Shown piece after piece: positions 37,592 through 45,144 of a DNA stretch of 64,000 nt (the first letter of the stretch is position 1; every line of letters starts with the position of its first letter). This stretch comes from Pseudomonas viridiflava. GTDB lineage: Bacteria > Pseudomonadota > Gammaproteobacteria > Pseudomonadales > Pseudomonadaceae. A program made the position numbers and the translations under genes. Under the pieces are notes generated by a model, which saw only the letters and a list, made by a program, of their open reading frames with translations, was not told where the DNA came from and ran no database searches. The stretch spans positions 1 through 64,000 of the forward strand of contig NZ_UTKY01000071.1 of NCBI RefSeq assembly GCF_900583165.1, given 5' to 3'.

Positions 37592-38319
37592 ACGCCCTCG
37601 ACGCCAGCGCCATCAGCTTTGCCTACGGTGCTCGCCAGGCCCTGCGGGAGGTGAGTTTCAGCCTGGCGCCCGGCCGGTTTGCAGCGCTGCTGGGGCCCAA
37701 TGGCGCCGGCAAGTCGACGTTGATTGCCTTGCTCACGCGCTTGTATGACTTGCAGAGCGGCGACATCCGCATCGGTGGTCAATCACTGCGCGAGGCGCCG
37801 CGTGCGGCCCTCCAGCAACTCGGCGTGGTGTTCCAGCAAAGCACCCTGGACCTGGACTTGAGCGTCGAACAAAACCTGCGTTATCACGCCGCCCTGCATG
37901 GCCTGTCACGCCGCCAGACCGGGTTACGGGTCGACGCCGAACTGGTCCGGCAGGCGTTGGGCGAGCGACGCAAGGAAAAGGTCCGCGAACTCAACGGCGG
38001 CCACCGGCGCCGGGTGGAAATCGCCCGGGCCTTGCTGCATCAACCGCGACTGCTGTTGCTAGACGAAGCCAGCGTCGGCCTCGACCCGGCCAGCCGCCTG
38101 GCGCTGAACCAGCACGTGCGTAGCTTGTGCCGGGAACACGGCATCAGTGTGCTGTGGACCACCCACTTGCTCGACGAAGTGCAGCCGGATGATGCGTTGA
38201 TGATTTTGCATCAAGGCCGCCTGGTAGCCAGCGGGCAGCTCGACGACCTGCTGCTGGCGCAAGGGGGCGACCTGGGCAACCTTTTTGCCCGGTTGACCAC
38301 CCAAGGAGCAACGGCATGA
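37588..38319 (+). CDS. ABC transporter ATPase of the PQQ-alcohol module (PedB-type)
   Basis: 243 aa. Walker A GPNGAGKST (~residues 34-42), Q-loop FQQSTLDLDLSVEQN, Walker B LLLLDEASVGLD and H-loop TTHLLDE. The signature motif reads LNGGHRRRVEIARAL instead of LSGGQ, which is unusual for a catalytically active ABC subunit. Pairs with the permease downstream; ATGA overlaps on both sides show tight coupling. Confidence 0.88.
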   Translation: MNALDASAISFAYGARQALREVSFSLAPGRFAALLGPNGAGKSTLIALLTRLYDLQSGDIRIGGQSLREAPRAALQQLGVVFQQSTLDLDLSVEQNLRYHAALHGLSRRQTGLRVDAELVRQALGERRKEKVRELNGGHRRRVEIARALLHQPRLLLLDEASVGLDPASRLALNQHVRSLCREHGISVLWTTHLLDEVQPDDALMILHQGRLVASGQLDDLLLAQGGDLGNLFARLTTQGATA

Positions 38320-39107
38320 ACGCCTATTGGCACTGTTTCAGCGGTATCGTGCTGCGCGAATGGCTACGTTTTGTGTTGCAGCGCACACGTTTTCTCAGCG
38401 CCTTGGTGCGGCCGCTGCTGTGGCTGCTGGTGTTTGCCGCAGGTTTTCGGGCGGCGCTGGGCATCTCGGTCATCGAACCCTATGACACCTACATCCCCTA
38501 CGAGGTGTACATCATTCCGGGGCTGGCCTGCATGATCCTGCTGTTCAACGGCATGCAGGGCTCCCTGTCGATGGTGTATGACCGTGAGATGGGCAGCATG
38601 CGCGTGCTGCTCACCAGCCCGTTGCCACGCACGTTTTTGCTGTGCAGCAAGTTGTTGGCCACTTCGCTGATCTCGCTGTTGCAGGTCTATGGGTTTTTGG
38701 CGATTGCCTGGGTGTACGGCGTGCAGCCTCCGGCCATGGGGTTGTTGACAGCGTTGCCGGCGTTACTGCTGGTGGCGTTGATGCTCAGTGCGCTGGGGTT
38801 GTTGTTGTCGAATGCGATCCGCCAGTTGGAGAACTTTGCCGGGGTGATGAATTTTGTGATTTTCCCACTGTTCTTCATGTCGTCCGCGCTGTACCCGCTG
38901 TGGAAGATGCGCGATTCCAGCGAGTGGCTGTACTGGTTGTGTGCAATCAACCCGTTCACCCACGCAGTGGAGTTGGTGCGCTTCGCCCTGTACGAGCGGT
39001 TCGCCGGCCTGGCCTTGGCCGTGTGCCTGGGCTTGACCCTGGTGTTCAGCGTGTTGGCGGTGCTGACCTTCAACCCGCAACACGCGGCATTACGCAAGAA
39101 AGGCTGA
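38316..39107 (+). CDS. ABC-2-type permease of the PQQ-alcohol module (PedC-like)
   Basis: 263 aa with six membrane segments and the ABC-2 exporter motif region (YDREMGSMRVLLTSPLPR, the conserved cytoplasmic loop). Belongs to the group named for PedC in phenylethanol catabolism. Exporter-type topology argues for efflux or membrane insertion rather than uptake, despite the linked binding protein. Confidence 0.88.
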   Translation: MNAYWHCFSGIVLREWLRFVLQRTRFLSALVRPLLWLLVFAAGFRAALGISVIEPYDTYIPYEVYIIPGLACMILLFNGMQGSLSMVYDREMGSMRVLLTSPLPRTFLLCSKLLATSLISLLQVYGFLAIAWVYGVQPPAMGLLTALPALLLVALMLSALGLLLSNAIRQLENFAGVMNFVIFPLFFMSSALYPLWKMRDSSEWLYWLCAINPFTHAVELVRFALYERFAGLALAVCLGLTLVFSVLAVLTFNPQHAALRKKG

Positions 39108-39110
39108 CAA

Positions 39111-39129
39111 CCTAGTACTTTGGTACTGG
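39111..39129. promoter_or_regulatory. Site D of the CTA.T.CCTTGGTA.TG motif family
   Basis: CTAGTACTTTGGTACTGG (39112-39129), starting just 4 bases after the permease stop and 79 bases before the next ATG, so that gene may have its own promoter. Confidence 0.5.
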
Positions 39130-39207
39130 TTTTCGTGTCTATCGTCGCATTCCCAAGGCAGCGGGACTGGCGTGTAATGGCGCTATAACGATAAGGATTA
39201 CACCGCC

Positions 39208-39747
39208 ATGCTGCCCGCCCGACTGCCCTTGCTGGCCTTGCTGTGCCTGCTCTGTCTCAACGCCCAGGCCGACACCCCGCTGTTTTCCGCCGATGGCTAC
39301 CGTATCAGCCTGTACCGCAGCCCTACGCCGAATCAGGTAACCGGCGCGACCATCGTCGACACCCCTGCCCTGCAAGCCCTGCTCAGCCAGACGCCCACGC
39401 CGGTGCTGATCGACGTGTACCGTCGCCAATACCTTCAAGGCCGCTTCATCGAAGACCAGCCCCATGCCAACTTGCCGGGCAGCCATTGGCTGGCCAATAC
39501 CGGCGACGGCGACCTCACGCCTGAATGGCAGGGCTATTTCGTGCGGCACCTTTACAAGTACACCGGCGGTCAGCTCGCCCGCCCGCTGGTCTTCTATTGC
39601 CGCTCCGATTGCTGGCTGAGTTGGAACGCGGTAAAACGAGCCACCCAATTGGGCTATACCTCTGTGTACTGGTATCGCGACGGGCTGGATGCATGGGAAG
39701 CGGCAACACTGCCAGTGACGGCTGCAACACCCGAACCCTTTGAATAA
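39208..39747 (+). CDS. PQQ-dependent catabolism-associated CXXCW-family protein
   Basis: 179 aa with signal peptide (LPLLALLCLLCLNAQA). Rhodanese-like fold; the conserved segment reads VFYCRSDCWLSWNAVKRA. Two Cys three residues apart followed by Trp is the family hallmark, suggesting a redox or thiol role in the periplasm. Precedes the AgmR-type regulator by 27 bases. Confidence 0.85.
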   Translation: MLPARLPLLALLCLLCLNAQADTPLFSADGYRISLYRSPTPNQVTGATIVDTPALQALLSQTPTPVLIDVYRRQYLQGRFIEDQPHANLPGSHWLANTGDGDLTPEWQGYFVRHLYKYTGGQLARPLVFYCRSDCWLSWNAVKRATQLGYTSVYWYRDGLDAWEAATLPVTAATPEPFE

Positions 39748-39774
39748 AAAACCACAACAAGAAGGTGAACGGCC

Positions 39775-40440
39775 ATGTACAAAATCCTGATCGCCGACGA
39801 TCACCCGCTGTTTCGCGAAGCGATCCACAACGTCATCAGCGACGGTTTCCCCGGCAGTGATGTAATGGAAACCGCCGACCTGGACAGCGCCCTCGCCTTG
39901 ACCCAGGACCACGACGACCTCGACCTGATCCTGCTGGACCTGAATATGCCTGGCATGCACGGCCTCAACGGCTTGATCAACCTGCGCAACGAATCACCGA
40001 CCATCCCGGTGGTGATCGTTTCGGCCGAGCAGGACAAGCAAATCGTGCTGCAAGCCATCACCTACGGTGCCGTGGGGTTTATCACCAAGTCGTCGCCACG
40101 CCTGCAAATGACCGAGGCCATCCAGCAGATTCTCAACGGCAACGTTTACCTGCCGCCCGACATCATCCGCACTCAGAAAAACCCCAGCCAACGCCGCCTC
40201 AACGACAGCCCTGGGTTTGCGCCGGAGCTGTTGCAAGCGCTGACCCGCAAGCAATTGCTGGTGTTGGAGCGCATGACCAAGGGCGAGTCGAACAAGCAGA
40301 TCGCCTATACGCTGGAGATTGCCGAGACCACGGTGAAGGCCCATGTGTCGGCGATCTTGCGCAAGTTGAATGTGCATAATCGGGTGCAGGCGATACTCAG
40401 CGCGGGGGATATCGACTTCGGCTCGTACCTGCGGCGCTAA
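39775..40440 (+). CDS. pedR1: NarL/LuxR-family response regulator (AgmR/PedR1-like)
   Basis: 221 aa. Receiver domain with DDHPLFREA and phospho-acceptor Asp in [13 protein letters not shown], then a C-terminal LuxR HTH ([35 protein letters not shown]). AgmR-type regulators activate quinoprotein alcohol dehydrogenase genes in Pseudomonas, and a dedicated kinase is encoded convergently downstream. A good candidate for binding the repeated CTA.T.CCTTGGTA.TG sites, though this is inference. AAGGTGAACGGCC before ATG. Confidence 0.88.
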   Translation: MYKILIADDHPLFREAIHNVISDGFPGSDVMETADLDSALALTQDHDDLDLILLDLNMPGMHGLNGLINLRNESPTIPVVIVSAEQDKQIVLQAITYGAVGFITKSSPRLQMTEAIQQILNGNVYLPPDIIRTQKNPSQRRLNDSPGFAPELLQALTRKQLLVLERMTKGESNKQIAYTLEIAETTVKAHVSAILRKLNVHNRVQAILSAGDIDFGSYLRR

Positions 40441-40454
40441 ACTTCAAGACCTGT

Positions 40455-40502
40455 GGAGATCAAATGTGGGAGGGGGCTTGCCCCCTCCCACATTTGATCT
40501 CC
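40455..40502. terminator. Perfect long hairpin between convergent genes
   Basis: 22-bp perfect stem with a CTTG loop, made of a single REP core (GTGGGAGGGGG-CTTG-CCCCCTCCCAC) extended outward by GGAGATCAAAT / ATTTGATCTCC. Placed between pedR1 and the convergent hybrid kinase; likely bidirectional terminator. Confidence 0.75.
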
Positions 40503-40522
40503 ATTGAATGAGGGTTGGGTGT

Positions 40523-42460
40523 TCACTTGCTTAACAGGTGGCTCATGGCAGTCTTGAGCTTCATCGGCCGCACCGGCTTATGCATCAACGTATGCCCCAA
40601 CTCCCGAATCTGCTGTTTTAGCTCATTGCTGTAGTTGGCCGTAATCATCAACGCCGGCACCGCACTCCCCCTTCGGGCATTGATACGCGCCACAGCGTCC
40701 ACGCCGTTCTGGTCGTCATCCAGGTGATAGTCGGCAATCAGCAAATCCGCCTCGGCGTGGTAATTGTCCACCTGCCGCGCCAAATCCTGCTCCGACAACG
40801 CAGTGACCACCCGGCACCCCCAGCCTTCCAGCAACGTACGCATACCCGCGCAGATCGCTGCATCGTTATCCAACACCCACACCCGCGCACCTTGCAGGCG
40901 TTCGAGCAGAACTTCACTCATGCAGGGCATGGGCAAGGACTTGGGCGCGGTGGCGCTCAGGGGCACTTCAACGCAAAACATCGAGCCCTTGCCAGGCCAG
41001 GATTTGACGGTGATGCGGTGGCCAAGGATACCGGCGATTTTCTCGACGATGGCCAAGCCCAACCCCAACCCGCGATCCTGGTCCGGGCGCTGCACATCGC
41101 CGCGCTTGAACTCCTGAAAAATCTCTTCGAGGCGGTCTTCGGCAATGCCCATGCCGCTGTCCCACACTTGAATCAGCAGCCGCTGGTTCTGACGCCGACA
41201 ACCCAATACCACGCGGCCCTTGTAGGTGTAGCGAATGGCATTGCTCAACAGGTTGCGCAGAATCCGCGCCAGCAGCTGGATATCGCTGCGCACCAGCGCC
41301 GAGCAACCCACAAAGTGCAGTTGCAGCCCTTCGGCGCGGGCCAGCTCGGTGTATTCGGCAGCGAGGTTTTCCAACAGTTCGCTGAGGGCGAAGGGCGCAA
41401 TGTCGGCCTTGATCACCCCTGCGTCCAACTTGGAAATATCCACCAGAGTGCCCAGCAAATTCTCCACGTCCTCCAGGGAATTGCTCACGTTGCGCACCAG
41501 GGTTTCGCTGGGGCGTTCCAGCAATGCACTGGTAAACAGGCGCGCCGCGTTCAGCGGTTGCAGCAGGTCGTGGCTGACGGCCGCGAGGAATTTGGTTTTC
41601 GACAGGTTGGCCTGTTCGGCTTCTTGCTTGGCTTCGCGCAGGCGGGTTTCCATGCGCCGGCGTTCGTCGATTTCCTGCAGCAACTGGTCGTTAAGGGAGG
41701 TAAGTTCCGAGGTGCGCTGGGCCACGCGTTGCTCCAGGTGCTGATAGGCCTGGTGCAGGGCTTCGGCGGTGCGGCGGCGTTCGGTGATGTCGCGGATCAA
41801 CACAAAGATGCCCACCACTTCGCCGCTGGCCAGCATGTTCGGTACGTAGGAGCGCAGCATGTAGCGTTCCTGGTTGTTGATATTGGTTTCGGCAAACTCA
41901 AAGGTCACGCTCTCGCCGGCCAGGGCGCGGGTGACGTACGCATCCAGGCGCTGGCAGTGCTGCTCGCTGTGCACTTCGCGCAGGCTCTGGCCGAGCATCA
42001 TGCCCCGTGGCCAGCAGTACCATTCTTCATAGACTTTGTTGGTGAATTCGTAGACCAGGTCGGCATTCAGGTAACCGATCAGGGCCGGCACGTTATCGGT
42101 AATCAGGCGAATCCAGCGCTCGCTCTCTTGGGCCTTTTGCGCGGCGGCCTGTTCGCCACGCAGGGTTTCGGCGCGCAGCCGCGCATTGATCAGCAGGTGG
42201 TTGCTGGCCTTGAGTTCGGCCATCGCCTGGTTCAGCGCGTCGGTGCGCTCGCGCACTTGCTCGGCGAGCACCACCGAGTGCTGGAAGGTGGTGTAGGGGT
42301 TGTTGCCCTGGGTCATGCCGGACTCGATGCGCTCGATCAGCGCCGCGTTGATCCGTGCAAGCTTGTGGTTGTCCTGTTGCAACCGGGCAACCTGGGCGAG
42401 CAGTTCAACGGCGGCCACGGGCAATGGCGACCCCGGTGAAGGTCTGGTTGATGTGCATGC
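40523..42460 (-). CDS. PAS-containing hybrid histidine kinase, NahK/ErcS'-like
   Basis: 645 aa, no membrane segments: N-terminal coiled coil (~15-110), PAS domain (~117-228), second coiled coil, HisKA with H298 in AAVSHDLLQPLNAARLF, HATPase (QVWDSGMGIAEDRL; GLGLGLAIVEKIAGILG) and a C-terminal receiver (LLIADYHLDDDQNGVD). Matches the NahK/ErcS' family. ATG 42460 (GGAG 9 bases upstream) overlaps the 3' part of the FIST gene; GTG 42418 with a much smaller overlap is an alternative. Confidence 0.86.
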   Translation of the reverse strand, partial: ACTSTRPSPGSPLPVAAVELLAQVARLQQDNHKLARINAALIERIESGMTQGNNPYTTFQHSVVLAEQVRERTDALNQAMAELKASNHLLINARLRAETLRGEQAAAQKAQESERWIRLITDNVPALIGYLNADLVYEFTNKVYEEWYCWPRGMMLGQSLREVHSEQHCQRLDAYVTRALAGESVTFEFAETNINNQERYMLRSYVPNMLASGEVVGIFVLIRDITERRRTAEALHQAYQHLEQRVAQRTSELTSLNDQLLQEIDERRRMETRLREAKQEAEQANLSKTKFLAAVSHDLLQPLNAARLFTSALLERPSETLVRNVSNSLEDVENLLGTLVDISKLDAGVIKADIAPFALSELLENLAAEYTELARAEGLQLHFVGCSALVRSDIQLLARILRNLLSNAIRYTYKGRVVLGCRRQNQRLLIQVWDSGMGIAEDRLEEIFQEFKRGDVQRPDQDRGLGLGLAIVEKIAGILGHRITVKSWPGKGSMFCVEVPLSATAPKSLPMPCMSEVLLERLQGARVWVLDNDAAICAGMRTLLEGWGCRVVTALSEQDLARQVDNYHAEADLLIADYHLDDDQNGVDAVARINARRGSAVPALMITANYSNELKQQIRELGHTLMHKPVRPMKLKTAMSHLLSK

Positions 42461-43550
42461 CATTGAACTGTTCTCCGTAGGTGTTGAAGCCCAGCACCCG
42501 TTGCTCACGCAGGTAGTTGCCGATCTGTTCCAGGTCGCCGCTGTCTTCGAGCTCCAGGCGGCGCAAAAAGCAATCGCAGCCGATGGTCAGCAGCAGGTCG
42601 CCGAGGCGTGCTTGCAGGCCGTCGAACAGGGTTTCGAGGTTCGGCAGGATCGGCCCGGGTTTCATTACGGTGAGCACGATGCCGTTTTCCACCGCGCAGT
42701 AGAAACTCAGGCTCAGGTCTGCGTGCACCTGCTGGATGGCGCGCACGTAGTACTGATCGTGGATGCGCACCGCCAGTGGGTGCGCGGCGAACACCCGGTG
42801 GTCGAGGTCGGCCACGGCCACGCCAATATGCCGCGCGTACTCTTCGGCGGCGGGCTCCGCGTTAAGCTCAAAGACCCGTCGCGATGGGCTGTCGGCGCCG
42901 GTCACCACCAGTTTTTCCGTGCGCGGCAGGATGTGATGGGTGGTGAACACCTCGAAATCCAGCCAGGTATTGACCAGCACCACCACCGCCGCGCCGCTGT
43001 GGAACACGCCGTTGAAGTACACGTGGGTGTGGGTGAGGAAGTTGTCATCGCCGGCCGAGCCGCCGAAGTGCGGAATATCCCCCAGGGCCGCGCTAAGGGC
43101 GGCGAGCACCATTTCTTCGCGGCTGGACAGGCCGTCGAGCAAGGTCAGGGCGAACGTGTTGCCCTTGATCGGCGCCAGGGTATTGCTGCGGCAACCGCCC
43201 ACCAGACGCTCGACCATGTCCTGGGCACCGATCAGGCTGAAGTGCTCGACCTGGTCGATCAGCTCGGTGGCGATGGAGAAATGCGCGTGATTAAAACCCA
43301 TGGCGGTGATGCAATTGCGGCCATAGCCTTGGGGCGTGATCTCGCCAGCGCTGGTGCAACCCACCACGCGCACATTACCAAAGCACTGTTGCAGGGCTTG
43401 GCCGAGGGCCTGCAGGTCGTAGGAGGCGGAGCAGAAAAACAGCACGAAACCCAGGTACGGATGCAGCAGTTGGCGGGCCAACTCTTCGGCTGCCTGCCCT
43501 GGGTCGGTGGCCTGGGACATGGCGCTAAGTACGCCTTCACTGTTGTGCAT
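42405..43550 (-). CDS. FIST-domain sensory protein, NosP-like
   Basis: 381 aa with an N-terminal FIST domain (VRVVGCTSAGEITPQGY; HFGGSAGDDNFLTHTHVYFNG) and C-terminal FIST_C region (FCSAS-type opening is also present at residues 39-43). In P. aeruginosa a FIST protein (NosP), encoded in the same arrangement with NahK, is a heme-based nitric-oxide sensor; here it overlaps the NahK-like gene and is transcribed with it. Strong site AGAGGGGG before the ATG. Heme binding is inferred from context. Confidence 0.85.
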   Translation of the reverse strand: MHNSEGVLSAMSQATDPGQAAEELARQLLHPYLGFVLFFCSASYDLQALGQALQQCFGNVRVVGCTSAGEITPQGYGRNCITAMGFNHAHFSIATELIDQVEHFSLIGAQDMVERLVGGCRSNTLAPIKGNTFALTLLDGLSSREEMVLAALSAALGDIPHFGGSAGDDNFLTHTHVYFNGVFHSGAAVVVLVNTWLDFEVFTTHHILPRTEKLVVTGADSPSRRVFELNAEPAAEEYARHIGVAVADLDHRVFAAHPLAVRIHDQYYVRAIQQVHADLSLSFYCAVENGIVLTVMKPGPILPNLETLFDGLQARLGDLLLTIGCDCFLRRLELEDSGDLEQIGNYLREQRVLGFNTYGEQFNGMHINQTFTGVAIARGRR

Positions 43551-43605
43551 CGTTGGTTCCCCCTCTGAAGTGCCAGTGTACGAAGGCTTTGGGGGTGGGC
43601 CCTAT

Positions 43606-43622
43606 GCTACTTGGGTACTGGG
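43606..43622. promoter_or_regulatory. Site E of the CTA.T.CCTTGGTA.TG motif family
   Basis: GCTACTTGGGTACTGGG, 56-72 bases upstream of the FIST gene. A variant with different half-site spacing, weaker than sites B-D. Confidence 0.35.
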
Positions 43623-43682
43623 TGGGGGGATGCAATGGGATGAGGCTTTCAAAAACACTGTCGCAAAAGCCAATGGAGATCA

Positions 43683-43805
43683 AATGTGGGAGGGGCGGTG
43701 CGACGATTCGACTTGCCCCCGATAGCAGTGTGTCAGTCGATGTTTGAGTGACTGATCCACCGCTATCGGGGGCAAGTCGAATCGTCGCACCGCCCCTCCC
43801 ACATT
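43683..43805. repeat. REPIN with a 16-17-base insertion in both arms
   Basis: Left arm 43683-43726 and right arm 43762-43805 are exact 44-base inverted repeats. Each is a REP in which CGGTGCGACGATTCGA has entered between GGGAGGGG and CTTGCCCCCGAT. Confidence 0.92.
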
Positions 43806-43823
43806 GGGCTGTATTTCAAATGG

Positions 43824-44999
43824 CTACCAGGTGAGCACTGCACCTACTGCAAAAGTGTCGGTGTCTTCATTCTGCGCACTCGTGTCATGCCCCTTGATCT
43901 GAAACTGGTTGTACTCTGCCACCAGCTTCAAGTTGGCATTCACATCATGGAACAGCGCGATCCCTCGGGTTTCATAGTCCGCACCGCTACCCACCACGCC
44001 GTTGCCATCGTCCTTGGTCTTGCCGTACGACAGCGCCAGGCGGTTCTTGCCCAGCTTGTACGAGCCCTGCAACAGGTAGCCGTTGCTGTCGACATTGCGC
44101 AAGGTGGCTTCGCCGGCGTTGTTGGTGAAAAACGGGTTGATGCCCTTGGCCTGAAAGCCGGAGCCGGTCAGCGACAAACCGCCCATTTTTGCCTGCACAC
44201 CGTAGCCCAGGCCCTTGGAGGTGACGCTTTCGACGGTGGAGTCGGTGTTGTCGGAGGTCTGGTAGCTGCCGTTGAGCCAGCTGTAGATCTTCGCGCCGCC
44301 GACGTCGAACTGGTAGGTGACCTCGCTCTCGGTGCGCGGGTTCTTCTGGTAGGCCTTGCCCAGGGGGCTGCTGTCGTTGGTGTCGACCGGGTCCATGATG
44401 CCGACGGCGACGCGCAACCCTTCCATCACCGGCGTGCGGTAGGTGATTTGTGACGTGGGGAACGGGTACGGGTAGCCGCTGCCGATATTGCCGAACGACA
44501 CGCCGCCGCCATCCACCAGGCCAAGGCTGTCGCTGACCTGGCCATAGCCTGCGAGCAACTCGTCCAGCAGGATGTTGGAGCGGGCGAATAGGCCAAAGTC
44601 CTTACCGATCAGCACTTCGCCCCATTCCGGGTTGGCCACGGTGCCGTAGAACTGACGCACGTCGATGGCGGTGTCGGTGCCATTGGTTTCGCTGTCGTTG
44701 ATGGTCACCCAGAACGACGCACGCGCGCCCAGCTTGAGGTCGTCGACCTGCTTGCCCATGTTGAAGCCCAGGTAGTTGGGCAAGAAGCCCATTTTTACCC
44801 GCGACTGGCGGCGGTCGAACTGGTCACCGGCGCGGTCCACGTCGCTGTTGACGTAAAAGGCGTTGATATAGCCATCGGTAGAAAAAGTGGTTTCGTCCTT
44901 GTCATACAGCATGATTTCGGCACCGGCCAGCGGGCTGAGGCCCAGGCCAACGAGAAACGCAGGTAACAGACGCAGGGGGACATTCTTATTGTTATGCAT
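43824..44999 (-). CDS. Gram-negative outer-membrane porin
   Basis: 391 aa with signal peptide (RLLPAFLVGLGLSPLAGA). N-terminal EIMLYDKDETTFSTDGYINAF resembles the trimeric general-porin family, followed by alternating beta-strand pattern and a terminal aromatic residue (VGAVLTW). The PEWGEVLIGKDFGLFAR segment is typical of neisserial/proteobacterial porins. ATG 44999 with GGAG 6 bases upstream; the frame upstream of it has no signal peptide in register. Substrate unknown. Confidence 0.87.
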   Translation of the reverse strand: MHNNKNVPLRLLPAFLVGLGLSPLAGAEIMLYDKDETTFSTDGYINAFYVNSDVDRAGDQFDRRQSRVKMGFLPNYLGFNMGKQVDDLKLGARASFWVTINDSETNGTDTAIDVRQFYGTVANPEWGEVLIGKDFGLFARSNILLDELLAGYGQVSDSLGLVDGGGVSFGNIGSGYPYPFPTSQITYRTPVMEGLRVAVGIMDPVDTNDSSPLGKAYQKNPRTESEVTYQFDVGGAKIYSWLNGSYQTSDNTDSTVESVTSKGLGYGVQAKMGGLSLTGSGFQAKGINPFFTNNAGEATLRNVDSNGYLLQGSYKLGKNRLALSYGKTKDDGNGVVGSGADYETRGIALFHDVNANLKLVAEYNQFQIKGHDTSAQNEDTDTFAVGAVLTW

Positions 45000-45110
45000 G
45001 GCGCGCTCCGCAACGGGGACTTGATGTCGGAGGCGATTATCGAAAGCCCGAAGGCCACGGCCTACGCTGCCTTGGCCGTGGTTTGGGGATGCTTTGGACG
45101 GGCCGTGGGT

Positions 45111-45137
45111 GCCCGGCAAGTTCGGCGTAAGCCGGGC
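45111..45137 (-). terminator. Possible hairpin after tauE
   Basis: GCCCGGC / GCCGGGC 7-bp stem with a 13-base loop, starting 8 bases past the tauE stop. No U tract. A second hairpin (CCACGGCC / GGCCGTGG) lies at 45055-45081. Confidence 0.3.
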
Positions 45138-45144
45138 CCGGCAC

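Noticed and set aside
40724-42439. 571-codon frame opposite the hybrid kinase
   Set aside because: Antisense shadow; the kinase frame has complete catalytic motifs.
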